Assembly: GCA_003402735.1 (NCBI GenBank)
Contig: QQNE01000020.1
Location: 1 to 49,775, forward strand
Direction of reading: 5' to 3'
DNA from: Verrucomicrobiota bacterium
GTDB lineage: Bacteria > Verrucomicrobiota > Verrucomicrobiia > Verrucomicrobiales > DEV007
DNA length: 49,775 nucleotides
Part shown: piece by piece, positions 33,509 through 42,507 of the stretch
How positions within the stretch are numbered: position 1 is the first letter of the stretch
How the letters are laid out: each line of letters opens with the position of its first letter
Notes under the pieces: model-generated
What the model was told of the DNA's origin: nothing
The model's database searches: none
Seen by the model: the letters and a program-made list of their open reading frames with translations, nothing else
Translations under genes and position numbers: made by a program

Positions 33509-34320
33509 GAATACAGCAGATCATAGCTGCGGGAGATCTTGTCCAGGAACTCCTCCTGGTCGCCACTCCACCATTTGTTCGAGAAGATTTCCACTTCCCG
33601 GAAGCCGGTGAACCCGGTGCCGTCCACCCAGTCGCTGATCTCGCGGAGGTTGATGCAACCCTCGCCCATCAGACCCCGGTCGTTGAGGAGATCCGTGGTC
33701 GGGGTTTTCCAGTCGCAGAGGTGAAAGGCATGGAGCCGACCCGTGGCTCCGGCCCGGTCGATCTGCGATTGCAAATCCGGGTCCCACCAGACGTGGTAGA
33801 CGTCCACCGCGATGCCAACCGCTTTCGGGGAGCCGAGGGCGTCGCAGATCTCGTGTGCCTGACGCAGGGTGTTGACTGCACTGCGGTCGTCCGCATACAT
33901 AGGGTGCAGCGGTTCAATGGCAAGGTTCACCCCCGCGGCTTCGGCGGCAGGCAGAAGGGCCGCAATCCCTTCGGTGATCTGTTTGCGGGATTCCGTCAGG
34001 GCTTGCCCCGGAACGGCTCCGCAAACCAGAACAATGAGCGGAGCGCCGAGCGCATGGGCTTGTTCGATGGCCAACAGGTTGTCGTCGATGGCCTTTTGGC
34101 GGTCCGAGGCCGAGGTGGCCGGGAAAAAGCCGCCCCGGCAGAGACTGACCACTTCCAGACCGGCCTCCGCGGTCTGGCGCTGCACCGTGCGCAAGTCCCG
34201 GTTTTCGAGGGCTTGACGCCAGATCGTGATCCCGGCGACGCCGTGTTTGGGGAACGCCGTGAGGCACTGCTCGAGGCTCAGCGGTTTGGTGGTGATGGTG
34301 TGGACGCAGAGGCGGCTCAT
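33505..34320 (-). CDS. Sugar phosphate isomerase/epimerase (xylose isomerase-like TIM barrel)
   Basis: The 271-residue protein is an AP endonuclease 2/xylose isomerase-like TIM barrel: LAIEPLHPMY carries a metal-ligand Glu, then VDVYHVWWDP, HAFHLCDWK and the late FREVEIFSN glutamate, in the usual strand-end positions. No signal peptide is present, so it acts in the cytoplasm on a sugar or sugar phosphate that cannot be named. ATG 34320 follows a 93-bp gap from the DUF1080 gene; it overlaps the secreted unknown downstream by four bases. Confidence 0.9.
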   Translation of the reverse strand: MSRLCVHTITTKPLSLEQCLTAFPKHGVAGITIWRQALENRDLRTVQRQTAEAGLEVVSLCRGGFFPATSASDRQKAIDDNLLAIEQAHALGAPLIVLVCGAVPGQALTESRKQITEGIAALLPAAEAAGVNLAIEPLHPMYADDRSAVNTLRQAHEICDALGSPKAVGIAVDVYHVWWDPDLQSQIDRAGATGRLHAFHLCDWKTPTTDLLNDRGLMGEGCINLREISDWVDGTGFTGFREVEIFSNKWWSGDQEEFLDKISRSYDLLYS

Positions 34321-34413
34321 GGGGCGCACACTGAAGCCTCGTCCCGTCGCTGGTAAAACAGTCTTTTCTGTTCGTCAGCACCGGAAAAACCGATGGCGGT
34401 GCGGGGCGCCCGC

Positions 34414-35127
34414 TCAGAGCGGTTTGAAGACCAGCTTGCGGAAGGCGATGGGGCCGTGGTCGCCCTGCAGCCGGATCGGACCCTTGGCCGTTTCCGTGGG
34501 CAGACCGCCGCGGGTGGGACCGGTGACTTCGACGTCGCGATGGATGGCGATGCCGTTGAGTTCGACGAGTTCGAACTTGGCGTTGGCGGTTTTGGTGCCG
34601 TCCGGTGCGAACTTGGGCGCACGAAAGATGACGTGGAGGGTCTGCCATGCGCCCGGTGGTTTGGCGGCGTTGCGAGAGGGTTTGGTGCCTTCAAAACCCT
34701 TCGGCGTGCGGCTCTCGTCCCAGCGCTGGTAAATTCCGCCCAGGTCTCCGGGTCCGAGTTGGTCGTCCGGCTTGCCAAAGCTGTCGAGGATCTGGATCTC
34801 GTAACGGTTTTGGAAGTAAATGCCGGAGTTGGAACCCTTGGGATAGACGAACTCGATTTCAGCTTCGACGTCGCCGTGTTGGAATTCGCTGACCAAGTCG
34901 TGAGCCTTGCCGGCGCTGCCGTTGAGGAGAAGCCCGGTCCCCGGCGTGACGGAGGTCCAGGCCTTTTCCGTGGCACTGGCTTCCACTCCGGCCGCGATGG
35001 ACCAGTCGGCGGGGTTTCCTTGCCAGCCGCTCACCTTGGTGGTGTCGAATGTGTAGAGGGCCGACGGCTCGGCAAGGAGCGTGCCGAGAGCGGTCGCGGA
35101 GGCGAGAAGAACGGTGAGCGGCTTCAT
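34414..35127 (-). CDS. DUF1080 (3-keto-disaccharide hydrolase-like) secreted protein
   Basis: The 237-residue protein has a signal peptide (MKPLTVLLASATALGTLLAE) and a single DUF1080/LamG-like jelly-roll domain: FVYPKGSNSGIYFQNRYEIQI, GGIYQRWDES and the late IRLQGDHGPIAFRKLV. Members in this phylum hydrolyse 3-keto-glycosides formed by Gfo/Idh-type oxidoreductases. It starts 3 bp from the stop of the proline-rich membrane protein, so the two are co-transcribed. Confidence 0.9.
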   Translation of the reverse strand: MKPLTVLLASATALGTLLAEPSALYTFDTTKVSGWQGNPADWSIAAGVEASATEKAWTSVTPGTGLLLNGSAGKAHDLVSEFQHGDVEAEIEFVYPKGSNSGIYFQNRYEIQILDSFGKPDDQLGPGDLGGIYQRWDESRTPKGFEGTKPSRNAAKPPGAWQTLHVIFRAPKFAPDGTKTANAKFELVELNGIAIHRDVEVTGPTRGGLPTETAKGPIRLQGDHGPIAFRKLVFKPL

Positions 35128-35130
35128 GAT

Positions 35131-35805
35131 TCAGTTTTTCACCGGAAAGCTTCCCCTGGCGGAGGCCAGCATGAAACCGGCGACGACATCGATCAGGGCC
35201 AGCATGGTCACGATGAGAAACGCGGAGGTTCCGGCGCTCTTGTTGACGAGGAACTCCACGAGAAACGCGCAGAAGACGAACATGGAGAACATGTGTTCGA
35301 CGATGGATCCGGACGGGGCGCGTGCGGACTTGATCAGCTCCACGTAGAGCACGATCACCGCGAAGAGAAGGAGCACGTCGTTCATGGTGGGATACCAGAA
35401 AAGACCGCTGGGCAGTTGCACCTTGAAGAGGGGCTTCACGCTGAGGCTGACCCGGCCGGCATTGCTCATGGTCTGAAGGGACGGGACGGAGGGGAGTGAC
35501 GGGGCCGGCTTGGCGTCGGTTTCCGCAGCCGCAGCCGCAGCCGGAGCCGGAGCCGTAGTCGCAGGCGGAGCAGGGGCCGGGGCCGTTTCAGGAGGAGGTG
35601 TTGTGGGCGGAACCGGAGCGGGTTCAGTGGCTGCGGCGGGAGCCGGAGCGGGCTCGGCAGGAGCTTCTGGCGCAGGAGCCGCGGTTTCGACCGGTGCCGG
35701 ATCGTCGATGATGTGCGGAACCACCATGTCCGGAGCGGCGGCCATCACCAAGTTGAAGACGATAAAGACGAACAGGAAGAGGGGAACGCGTTGGATAAAG
35801 GTCAT
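35131..35805 (-). CDS. Proline/alanine-rich membrane protein of unknown function
   Basis: The 224-residue protein has one N-terminal membrane helix (VPLFLFVFIVFNLVMAA), a low-complexity Pro/Ala/Thr linker of about 75 residues, a short conserved-looking LKPLF-like stretch (VSLSVKPLFKVQLPSG), and three C-terminal hydrophobic segments (DVLLLFAVIVLYVELI, MFSMFVFCAFLVEFLV, FLIVTMLALIDVVAGFML). The linker would span the periplasm between membrane anchors. I do not recognise the full-length family. It lies 141 bp downstream of the HExxH/VWA gene and 3 bp upstream of the DUF1080 gene on the same strand. ATG 35805 puts the first helix at the N-terminus. Confidence 0.72.
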   Translation of the reverse strand: MTFIQRVPLFLFVFIVFNLVMAAAPDMVVPHIIDDPAPVETAAPAPEAPAEPAPAPAAATEPAPVPPTTPPPETAPAPAPPATTAPAPAAAAAAETDAKPAPSLPSVPSLQTMSNAGRVSLSVKPLFKVQLPSGLFWYPTMNDVLLLFAVIVLYVELIKSARAPSGSIVEHMFSMFVFCAFLVEFLVNKSAGTSAFLIVTMLALIDVVAGFMLASARGSFPVKN

Positions 35806-35946
35806 GGTCTTCGGGGTTGTGCGGGGTGGAGGGGCGAATGCCAGCGCCGCCGGGCTCACTTCGAAAGGTTGCGGATTGGCGGGCAAGAATCAAGCTGAAT
35901 CAGGGCTTATGAGTCTGTTGGAATCTCACGCGCCGCCGCGATGCGT

Positions 35947-37461
35947 TCAGCCTCCCGCGCCGGCCCGGTGCCTTTGCAGCAGTTGGGTCCAGGCGATGAT
36001 CAGCTGCTCGATGGTTGGGCGGACGATGGCGTAATCAAACCAGCTTTTGAGGGCCTCCACTTTGGAGGACTGCCCCACGTAAAGGCCATACGTCTCGATG
36101 CCTTGGCGGCGCCATTTTTTGCGATCGAAAGGTGTGTCCAGAATGTTGCCATCGGTGTAGACGCAGATGACATCGGCCTCGCGCAGTTCGGCGCGGTTGG
36201 TCTCGAAGCAGGCCTCGATTCCCTCGCACGGACCATCACAGTCCAGCGAAAAGAGCAGATCGTCGTCGAAGGGCAACGGCAGGCTGGCGGAGCCGGTGCC
36301 GAACGTGAGATGGACCTGACCGAAGATTTTTCGGGAGCGGTGGAGATGATTGAAGATCTGCAGCAGGGTGAGTCCCGCGACGTGGGGTTCGTGCCACATG
36401 GAGCCGGAGCAATCCACCACCAGGGCCACGTTCGGAACGCCTTCCGGGACGGCGCGTTTGGCGCGGTAAACGCGTGCGGAGCCGCGCACGTGGTCGCGCA
36501 GGGAGAGCCGTTTGGTGGCGGTGAGGGTCTTGCATTTGGTGACCCCGTCCGGAAGCGCTTTGGCGAGCCGCGCTTCAAAGCGGAGCCCGAGGTCGGGACG
36601 AAATTGACCCCGGTTGCAGTCGGGCCGCCAGAGGACCGCCCTGGCCCTTTCGTCCCAGTGGTTCAGGTTCTCCGGAATTGGCTTCGGCTCCCCACGCGGC
36701 TGGGGAGCCGAGTTGCCGCCGGAGACCTCGGCCGGAGGGATGTAATCATCTCCGTGAATGTTGCCGGGAGCCGGGCGCCAACCATGCTCTGCCGGGTGGG
36801 GAAACTCATCGAGCCAGCGTCGGCAAAGCGGCACCAAGTCCAGGGTGGAACGGGTGTAAGGACTGTCCTTGCGCGTCGCCAAACGGAAATAGTGAAGGAT
36901 TTTCAGGGTCCGGGCATGGTTTTCCGGCCCGGAAGTTTCCGAAATTTTGAGAAGATGCCGGAGGGCATTTTGCTGGTTCTCGATGGTGATCAGGCCGAGA
37001 AAAATCGCTTCCGGCGAGATGGTGACCAGGAATTCGGTTTCCCATGAGGGACGGTTCCACCGGAGCCAGCGGAAACGATGCCCGAACTCGCGTCGCCATC
37101 GGGCCTCGATGCGCGCGTCCTCGAAGAGGTTCTGGATGACGAAGGGGATTTGCTGCTGCTTGAGCTGCTCTCCCAGGGCGTGGAAATCCCTCTCGGACCA
37201 CATGGAATGAGCCACTTCATGAAGATAGGTTTCCAGCGCCAAACCGGAGGTGCGGACCGGGTGTTCCGCCAGTTCATCCAGGCATTCGTTGAGAAGGATC
37301 TCGTTGTGGCCCTCCTTCTCATTGAATCGCCACCCACCCGTGGCCGGCTGGGAGTCGCGATCAACCCATTGGATTCGGTAGGGATCCGCAAAGGCCAAGG
37401 CGGCGGAGCGCAGCACCGTGTGGCGCCGCAGGACCCACCATTTCTGCCGCTCGGTCAACAT
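35947..37461 (-). CDS. HExxH metallopeptidase-like/VWA-domain protein
   Basis: The 504-residue protein combines an N-terminal zinc-peptidase-like motif HEVAHSMW (residues 81-88), with NLFEDARIE about 30 residues later resembling the ED-R-I-E motif of CobT/NorD-type proteins and possibly supplying a third ligand, and a C-terminal von Willebrand A domain. The VWA metal site is intact: Asp350 in DCSGSM and YTDGN later. No signal peptide or membrane helix. The gene overlaps the MoxR-type ATPase by 7 bp. MoxR/VWA pairs act as chaperone-like machines that insert metals or mature complexes; proteolysis by this one is only inferred from the motif. Confidence 0.85.
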   Translation of the reverse strand: MLTERQKWWVLRRHTVLRSAALAFADPYRIQWVDRDSQPATGGWRFNEKEGHNEILLNECLDELAEHPVRTSGLALETYLHEVAHSMWSERDFHALGEQLKQQQIPFVIQNLFEDARIEARWRREFGHRFRWLRWNRPSWETEFLVTISPEAIFLGLITIENQQNALRHLLKISETSGPENHARTLKILHYFRLATRKDSPYTRSTLDLVPLCRRWLDEFPHPAEHGWRPAPGNIHGDDYIPPAEVSGGNSAPQPRGEPKPIPENLNHWDERARAVLWRPDCNRGQFRPDLGLRFEARLAKALPDGVTKCKTLTATKRLSLRDHVRGSARVYRAKRAVPEGVPNVALVVDCSGSMWHEPHVAGLTLLQIFNHLHRSRKIFGQVHLTFGTGSASLPLPFDDDLLFSLDCDGPCEGIEACFETNRAELREADVICVYTDGNILDTPFDRKKWRRQGIETYGLYVGQSSKVEALKSWFDYAIVRPTIEQLIIAWTQLLQRHRAGAGG

Positions 37462-38393
37462 GTCTCAAGGGTGAACCCGGCCGCTTTGATCGAGGTTTCG
37501 AGGACCTTGAGCTGTTCCACCAGCGGGGCACCGGTCTCGGTCGCTTCCACCCAGATTTGGCCGATCTCGAAAAGCGTGTGGCCCAGGTCGTCCGGATAGA
37601 ATGCGTTCTCGATCGCCCGGACCACGGTGCGCAAGGTCAGCGCGCCATTCAAGGTGTGGTCGCTCTTTGCGTTGCCCAAGGCCCGGTGGAGTTTGAGGAA
37701 CTTGACGCTCAGTTTCGGGTCAAACCCGCGCTCTCGCAGGGCGGCCCTGACCACCTCTTTGAAGAGCCCCTCGTCCGTCTCGACGTAGGCCACCACGAAG
37801 CGCTCCCTCGAAGCGGCACAGCCTTCTTCCACGTCGAACTCGATGCCGACGTTGCTGGTGGCCACGATGGAGAGGAGATGGCAGGGGGTGTAAATCATCT
37901 CCTCCCGGAAGGCACCGTCCTTCCAGGGCAGGGCGCGCCCGGTGCGCAGCTTGTAGCAGCGGACCCCGTGAATGACGTCCGGCTGCAGGGCGTTCAGGAA
38001 AATTTCCCTCTCCCGGACCGGGATGCGGTAAATTTCATCGATCAGGAGGAAGACCGAGGCTCCGCTGCGTTGGGAGCGGTTGACGAGGCCGGGCAATTCA
38101 TCCGGTTCACAGCAACCGACCGAGCGGAAGGCCTGGGTGATGGCCCCGTCTTTCCAGAGGGTCTGGCCGTTGGAAAGGATGAGATGCCCCAGCAGGTCGC
38201 AGGCCTCGACGCCGCGGTGACCGGCGATTTCGATGATTTCGGATTCCGAGAATCCCTGTTGCCGGGCGAAGGCGCGGGCTCCGGTGGTTTTCCCGGATCC
38301 TTGACTCCCTTGCAGCACCACCGGAACCCGCGCTTGGCCCCGGCTGGCGTATTTGCAGAGGGTGTAGTTGATCTTGTCTTCCTTCAGCGGCAT
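37455..38393 (-). CDS. MoxR-type AAA+ ATPase
   Basis: The 312-residue protein has Walker A GSQGSGKTTG (29-38), Walker B SVFLLIDEI (113-121), sensor-1-like VATSNVG and the MoxR-like insert ACDLLGHLILSNGQTLWKDGAITQA. It probably powers conformational change of the VWA partner encoded immediately downstream (7-bp overlap). ATG 38393 is conservative; GTG 38438 would add 15 plausible residues (VVIPREVSVKPSRTA), and the frame stays open to 38681, but that part has Arg/Pro-rich shadow composition. Confidence 0.88.
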   Translation of the reverse strand: MPLKEDKINYTLCKYASRGQARVPVVLQGSQGSGKTTGARAFARQQGFSESEIIEIAGHRGVEACDLLGHLILSNGQTLWKDGAITQAFRSVGCCEPDELPGLVNRSQRSGASVFLLIDEIYRIPVREREIFLNALQPDVIHGVRCYKLRTGRALPWKDGAFREEMIYTPCHLLSIVATSNVGIEFDVEEGCAASRERFVVAYVETDEGLFKEVVRAALRERGFDPKLSVKFLKLHRALGNAKSDHTLNGALTLRTVVRAIENAFYPDDLGHTLFEIGQIWVEATETGAPLVEQLKVLETSIKAAGFTLETC

Positions 38394-38784
38394 GGCGGTG
38401 CGACTTGGTTTGACCGATACTTCCCGTGGGATGACCACCCGGGTTGCCCCGGGGCCTGGGATTTCCTGCTGATGCCCGGAGCGGGGTCCGTTTGTCTCCC
38501 TTCCGACCGGCCGATCCGCAGCCAGGGGGGACGGGAGGAGCGGACTCCGCAGCCTGCACAAGTGGTGGATTCCCAGAACGGCGGCTCCGGTGCGCAGCGA
38601 ACGCGGGGGCGGACCATGATCTCCCCTTTGCGACGCTGCTTCACCCTCTGCCCCCGGGGTTGGACGGATGTGAGAGGCCAATCATCAAAAAATTTTTAAA
38701 AACCCGGTGCGATGTGCGTTGGCGCGGTTGGGATGCAAATTCCACTCGACTCTCCGCCTCCGAGGAGGCAGCATCCGCCCCGTG
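38394..38784. other. 391-bp divergent intergenic region between the AAA+ gene and the GntP gene
   Basis: No gene is convincing here. The region has one AT-rich patch (CAAAAAATTTTTAAAAA near 38686-38702), unusual in this GC-rich window and a likely place for a promoter. A GCCTC-CGAG-GAGGC hairpin sits at about 38756-38769, just before the GntP start. Minus-strand reading frames through it (up to 86 residues with a CAGC motif) look like composition shadows. Confidence 0.5.
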
Positions 38785-40248
38785 ATGACTTCCACTTACT
38801 GGCCCTTTGTTGTCCTCGCCATTAGCGTGGCCTTTATCGTCTTTGGCATCAGCAAATTGCGTCTCCACGCCTTTTTGGCGTTGGTGCTCGCCGCCTTGCT
38901 GGCGGGTTTGCTGACCGGGAAAGAGACCTGGGACATCGTGCAAAAGGACGGCAAGGTGAAGACGGTGTCGCATCTGGCCGGCGTGGTGGAGATGGTGGGC
39001 AAGGGTTTGGGGGACACGGCGCGGGACATCGCGATCAGCATCGCGTTGGCGGCAGTGATCGGGATGTGTTTGATGGAGAGCGGGGGCGCGGACAAGGTGG
39101 TGCGGCGTTTCTTGGCCTTTTTTGGGGAGAAGCACGCGGGCTGGGCCCTGTTGTGGAGCACCTTCGTCCTGAGCGCGCCGATCTTTTTCGATACGATGTT
39201 CATGCTCATGGCGCCGCTGGCGATGACCCTGGCGATGCGCACCGGCAAAGATTATGTCCTCTACATCCTTGCGGTCTGCTGTGCCGGCACCATCACTCAC
39301 AGCATGACCGTGCCACATCCTGGGCCGGTGGCGGTGGTGGAAGATTTGAAGATCAGCGTAGGGGAATCGCTGGTATGGGGCCTGGGGATCGGGGCCATTG
39401 TCTCCGCGCTGGGCTTCCTGTTGAGCCGGGTTCTCAACCAGCGCACGACGGTTCCGGTGCGGGGCTCCGGTGCGGTCTCATTGGAGAATCTGCAGGGGAT
39501 CAGCAACAAACCGGAGAGCGAGCTTCCCTCTTTTTTCTGGAGCATCACGCCGGTGGTTCTGCCGATCCTTCTGATCAGCCTCACCACGGTGTTTGAATTG
39601 GCGGACAAAGGGCTCTTCGGCGCGGCGGGATTGGTTTCCTTGTGTGGCGGCAAGGAGGGGTTCACCGAGGTGCGCCACTGGGTGGACTTTTTGGGGCACA
39701 AGAACATTGCCCTGCTGATCGGGGCAACCGTCGCCATGGTGGTGTTGGCGCGTCAGCGCGGGTATGGGCTGAAACAGCTTGAGGATCTGGTCGGGCCACC
39801 GTTGGAGACGGCCGGAATGATCATTCTCATCACCAGCGCGGGAGGCGCCTTCGGTCTGGCCCTGCGCAACGCCGGAGTGGGGGACTCCGTGCAGGCCCTG
39901 GCGCAGGGTTACGACATCAACCTGCTCTTTCTGGGGTGGTTGGTGGCCGTGATCATCCGCCTGGCGCAGGGGTCGGCCACCGTCGCGATGCTGACCGCCT
40001 CCTCGATCATGGCCCCGATGTTGGCGACCGCTACCCTCGGGTGCCATCCGGTCTACCTGTTCTGCGCCATCGGCTTTGGCGCCATGTTTTGTTCCTGGAT
40101 GAACGATAGCGGGTTCTGGGTCGTCTCGCGCCTCAGCGGGATGAACGAGCAGGAGACCTTGCGGACCTGGACCTTGCAGACCGGCGCGGACTCGGTGATC
40201 GGCCTGGTGGTGACGCTGATCTTGAGCAAGCTGGTGCCAATGATTTGA
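38785..40248 (+). CDS. GntP family permease (gluconate/organic-acid:H+ symporter)
   Basis: The 487-residue protein has about 12-14 hydrophobic segments and the GntP-type elements IGMCLMESGGADKVVRRF, LSAPIFFDTMFMLMAPLA, THSMTVPHPGPVAV, RLAQGSATVAMLTASSI and FCSWMNDSGFWVV, typical of gluconate/H+ symporters. The substrate could be gluconate, another sugar acid, or a related hydroxy acid such as glycerate; motif reading cannot decide. ATG 38785 is chosen because the first membrane helix begins about eight residues later. Confidence 0.92.
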   Translation: MTSTYWPFVVLAISVAFIVFGISKLRLHAFLALVLAALLAGLLTGKETWDIVQKDGKVKTVSHLAGVVEMVGKGLGDTARDIAISIALAAVIGMCLMESGGADKVVRRFLAFFGEKHAGWALLWSTFVLSAPIFFDTMFMLMAPLAMTLAMRTGKDYVLYILAVCCAGTITHSMTVPHPGPVAVVEDLKISVGESLVWGLGIGAIVSALGFLLSRVLNQRTTVPVRGSGAVSLENLQGISNKPESELPSFFWSITPVVLPILLISLTTVFELADKGLFGAAGLVSLCGGKEGFTEVRHWVDFLGHKNIALLIGATVAMVVLARQRGYGLKQLEDLVGPPLETAGMIILITSAGGAFGLALRNAGVGDSVQALAQGYDINLLFLGWLVAVIIRLAQGSATVAMLTASSIMAPMLATATLGCHPVYLFCAIGFGAMFCSWMNDSGFWVVSRLSGMNEQETLRTWTLQTGADSVIGLVVTLILSKLVPMI

Positions 40249-40278
40249 GGTGTCGCGTGGTTTGGTGTTGGTTCCGAT

Positions 40279-42495
40279 GTGCAAAGGATCCACTCCTGTT
40301 GTCCGGGGCCCGGCTCCGGTCCCCACATCGATCCGGTTTGCCACATGGAGGTGTCCGCGGGTTCCCTGCGGCACCGTCATCAGGGAACAGATTATTTTTT
40401 TTGCTGCCAGAGTTGCCGCCGGAAGTTCCGGGCCAATCCCGAGCGATATTTGACACCTTCGGCCGCGGCGTCGGTTGGGACCGGCCCGTTCACCTGTCCC
40501 ATGGATCCGGAGGTGGTGCAGGAAGGCCCGGGCCTCTGTCCAAAATGCGGGATGGCGCTGGAACCGATCGCTCCGGGGCTTGAGGAAGACACCGCCGAAC
40601 TCGACGGCATGTCCCGACGATTCTGGTTTTGTGCAGCGGCGGCCCTGCCGGTCGTGGGTTTGGCCATGGCGCTGGAACAGGTTTCCTGGGTGCGTTGGCT
40701 GAGCTTTGTCCTCTCCGTGCCGGTGGTCTGGTGGGGTGGGTGGCCATTTTTCGAGCGCGGTTGGAGATCGCTCCAAACTCGGCATCTCAACATGTTCACC
40801 CTGATCTCGCTCGGCGTGCTGGTGGCCTGGAGTTCCAGCGCCGTGGCGCTCTTGGTCCCGGGATTGTTCCCGGAAACGATGCGGCATCACGGCGTTGTGC
40901 CGGTTTACTTTGAGTCTGCGGTGATGATCGTGGCGCTGGTTCTTCTCGGTCAGGTTCTCGAATTGCGCGCTCGATCCGCCACGCGCGTGGCGATTCGCAC
41001 CCTGCTCGGGCTGGCACCGCACACCGCCCGGATGGTCCGGCCGGACGGAACGGAAGAGGACGTGGCGTTGGATCAAGTGCAGCCCGGGGATGCCCTGCGG
41101 GTTCGTCCCGGGGAAAAGATCCCGGTCGATGGCCTCGTCACGGAGGGCGCGAGCCATGTCGATGAATCCATGGTCACCGGGGAGCCGATGCCGGTCGCGA
41201 AATCTCCCGGGGATCGGGTGATCGGCGGCACCGTGAACGGGTCCGGGAGTTTTCTGATGCGGGCGGAGAAGGTCGGGGCCGAGACGCTTTTGGCTCGGAT
41301 TGCCGGGATGGTGGCCGAAGCGCAACGTTCCCGGGCCCCGATCCAGAAACTGGCCGACGTGGTGGCCGGCGCTTTCGTTCCCACGGTTTTGGCGGCGGCG
41401 GGCATCGCCTTCATCGCCTGGTCCCTCTGGGGGCCGGAACCGCGGCTCGCCCATGCCGTGGTGAATGCGGTCTCGGTGCTGATCATCGCCTGTCCCTGCG
41501 CGCTTGGCTTGGCCACCCCGGTCTCCATCATGGTCGCCACCGGTCGCGGTGCCTTGGCCGGGGTGCTGATCCGGCACGCGGCGGCGCTCGAGCGTTTGGA
41601 GAAAGCCGACACCTTGGTGGTCGACAAGACCGGCACCCTGACCGAGGGAAAACCGGAATTGGTCGCCCTTCGTGCGGAGCCGGGATGTTCCGAGACGGAG
41701 GTTCTCCGCCTGGCCGCCAGCCTTGAGCAGGGGAGTGAACATCCCCTCGCTTCCGCCATTGTTCGGGGGGCTCGGGCTTGGGGCCTCCCGTTGAGTTCTC
41801 CGTTCCAGTTCGCTTCCGTCGTCGGCCAAGGCGTTCGGGGCGAGGTGGACGGCCGGTTGGTGACGGTCGGCAGAGGCGCGGGATCCGGGATCCAGGTCAC
41901 GGTGGACGGCCGATTGGCGGCAACGCTCGTGGTGGCCGATCCAATCAAGGAGAGCGCCGCCTCCGCGATTCGGTCGATCCGCGCAGCGGGCTTCCGGGTG
42001 GTAATGCTCACTGGCGACGAAGAGTCGACCGCCAGGGCGGTGGCGGTGCAGTTGGGGATCGATGAATTCCACGCCGGCGTTCTTCCGGCGGAAAAGTTGG
42101 GCCACATCGAACGCTTGCAGGCGGAGGGGCACGTCGTCGTCATGGCCGGGGATGGCATCAATGACGCCCCGGCCCTGGCGCGGGCGGATGTCGGGATCGC
42201 CATGGGAACCGGGACCGACGTGGCCATCGAAAGCGCCGGGATCACCCTGGTCAAAGGGGATCTCCAGGGCCTCGTCCGCGCCATCCGCCTGAGCCGGGCC
42301 ACGATGCGCAACATCCGGCAGAACCTCTTCCTCGCGTTTGTTTACAACGCGGCGGGCGTGCCGGTCGCGGCCGGGGTGTTGTGGCCGTTCTTCGGCATCC
42401 TGCTGTCGCCGATGCTCGCGGCGGCCGCGATGAGCTTCAGTTCGGTCTCGGTCATCGGAAATGCCCTGAGGCTGCGCGCGGTGCGCTTGGAGTAG
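40279..42495 (+). CDS. copA: Copper-exporting P1B-type ATPase with N-terminal YHS and metal-binding domains
   Basis: The 738-residue protein begins with a YHS domain ([11 protein letters not shown] ... CCQSCRRKF, about 18-58) and a heavy-metal-binding domain (FTCPMDPEV ... CPKCGMAL, about 70-98) instead of the usual ferredoxin-like MXCXXC domains. Eight membrane segments follow, with the copper-type CPC motif at 405-407, phosphorylated Asp449 in DKTGTLT, SEHPLAS, TGDE and [10 protein letters not shown]. It is expected to pump Cu+ (or Ag+) out of the cytoplasm. The start is GTG 40279; a plus-one-frame ATG at 40277 gives only a shadow. The gene follows the permease by 30 bp without functional link. 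Confidence 0.94.
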   Translation: MQRIHSCCPGPGSGPHIDPVCHMEVSAGSLRHRHQGTDYFFCCQSCRRKFRANPERYLTPSAAASVGTGPFTCPMDPEVVQEGPGLCPKCGMALEPIAPGLEEDTAELDGMSRRFWFCAAAALPVVGLAMALEQVSWVRWLSFVLSVPVVWWGGWPFFERGWRSLQTRHLNMFTLISLGVLVAWSSSAVALLVPGLFPETMRHHGVVPVYFESAVMIVALVLLGQVLELRARSATRVAIRTLLGLAPHTARMVRPDGTEEDVALDQVQPGDALRVRPGEKIPVDGLVTEGASHVDESMVTGEPMPVAKSPGDRVIGGTVNGSGSFLMRAEKVGAETLLARIAGMVAEAQRSRAPIQKLADVVAGAFVPTVLAAAGIAFIAWSLWGPEPRLAHAVVNAVSVLIIACPCALGLATPVSIMVATGRGALAGVLIRHAAALERLEKADTLVVDKTGTLTEGKPELVALRAEPGCSETEVLRLAASLEQGSEHPLASAIVRGARAWGLPLSSPFQFASVVGQGVRGEVDGRLVTVGRGAGSGIQVTVDGRLAATLVVADPIKESAASAIRSIRAAGFRVVMLTGDEESTARAVAVQLGIDEFHAGVLPAEKLGHIERLQAEGHVVVMAGDGINDAPALARADVGIAMGTGTDVAIESAGITLVKGDLQGLVRAIRLSRATMRNIRQNLFLAFVYNAAGVPVAAGVLWPFFGILLSPMLAAAAMSFSSVSVIGNALRLRAVRLE

Positions 42496-42507
42496 TCCTT
42501 CTTCGGG

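Noticed and set aside
38384-38644. 86-aa minus-strand ORF with a CAGC motif upstream of the AAA+ gene
   Set aside because: Arg/Pro/Ser composition typical of shadow frames, no second Cys pair, and it overlaps the ATPase start.
40250-40453. Short frame from GTG 40250 / ATG 40277 before the copper ATPase
   Set aside because: Out of frame with the YHS domain; the GTG 40279 frame contains the conserved cysteines.
39478-42132. 884-aa minus-strand open frame opposite the permease and copper ATPase
   Set aside because: Shadow; the plus strand has CPC, DKTGT and GDGINDA. The minus frame is His/Arg/Gly-rich and lacks motifs.
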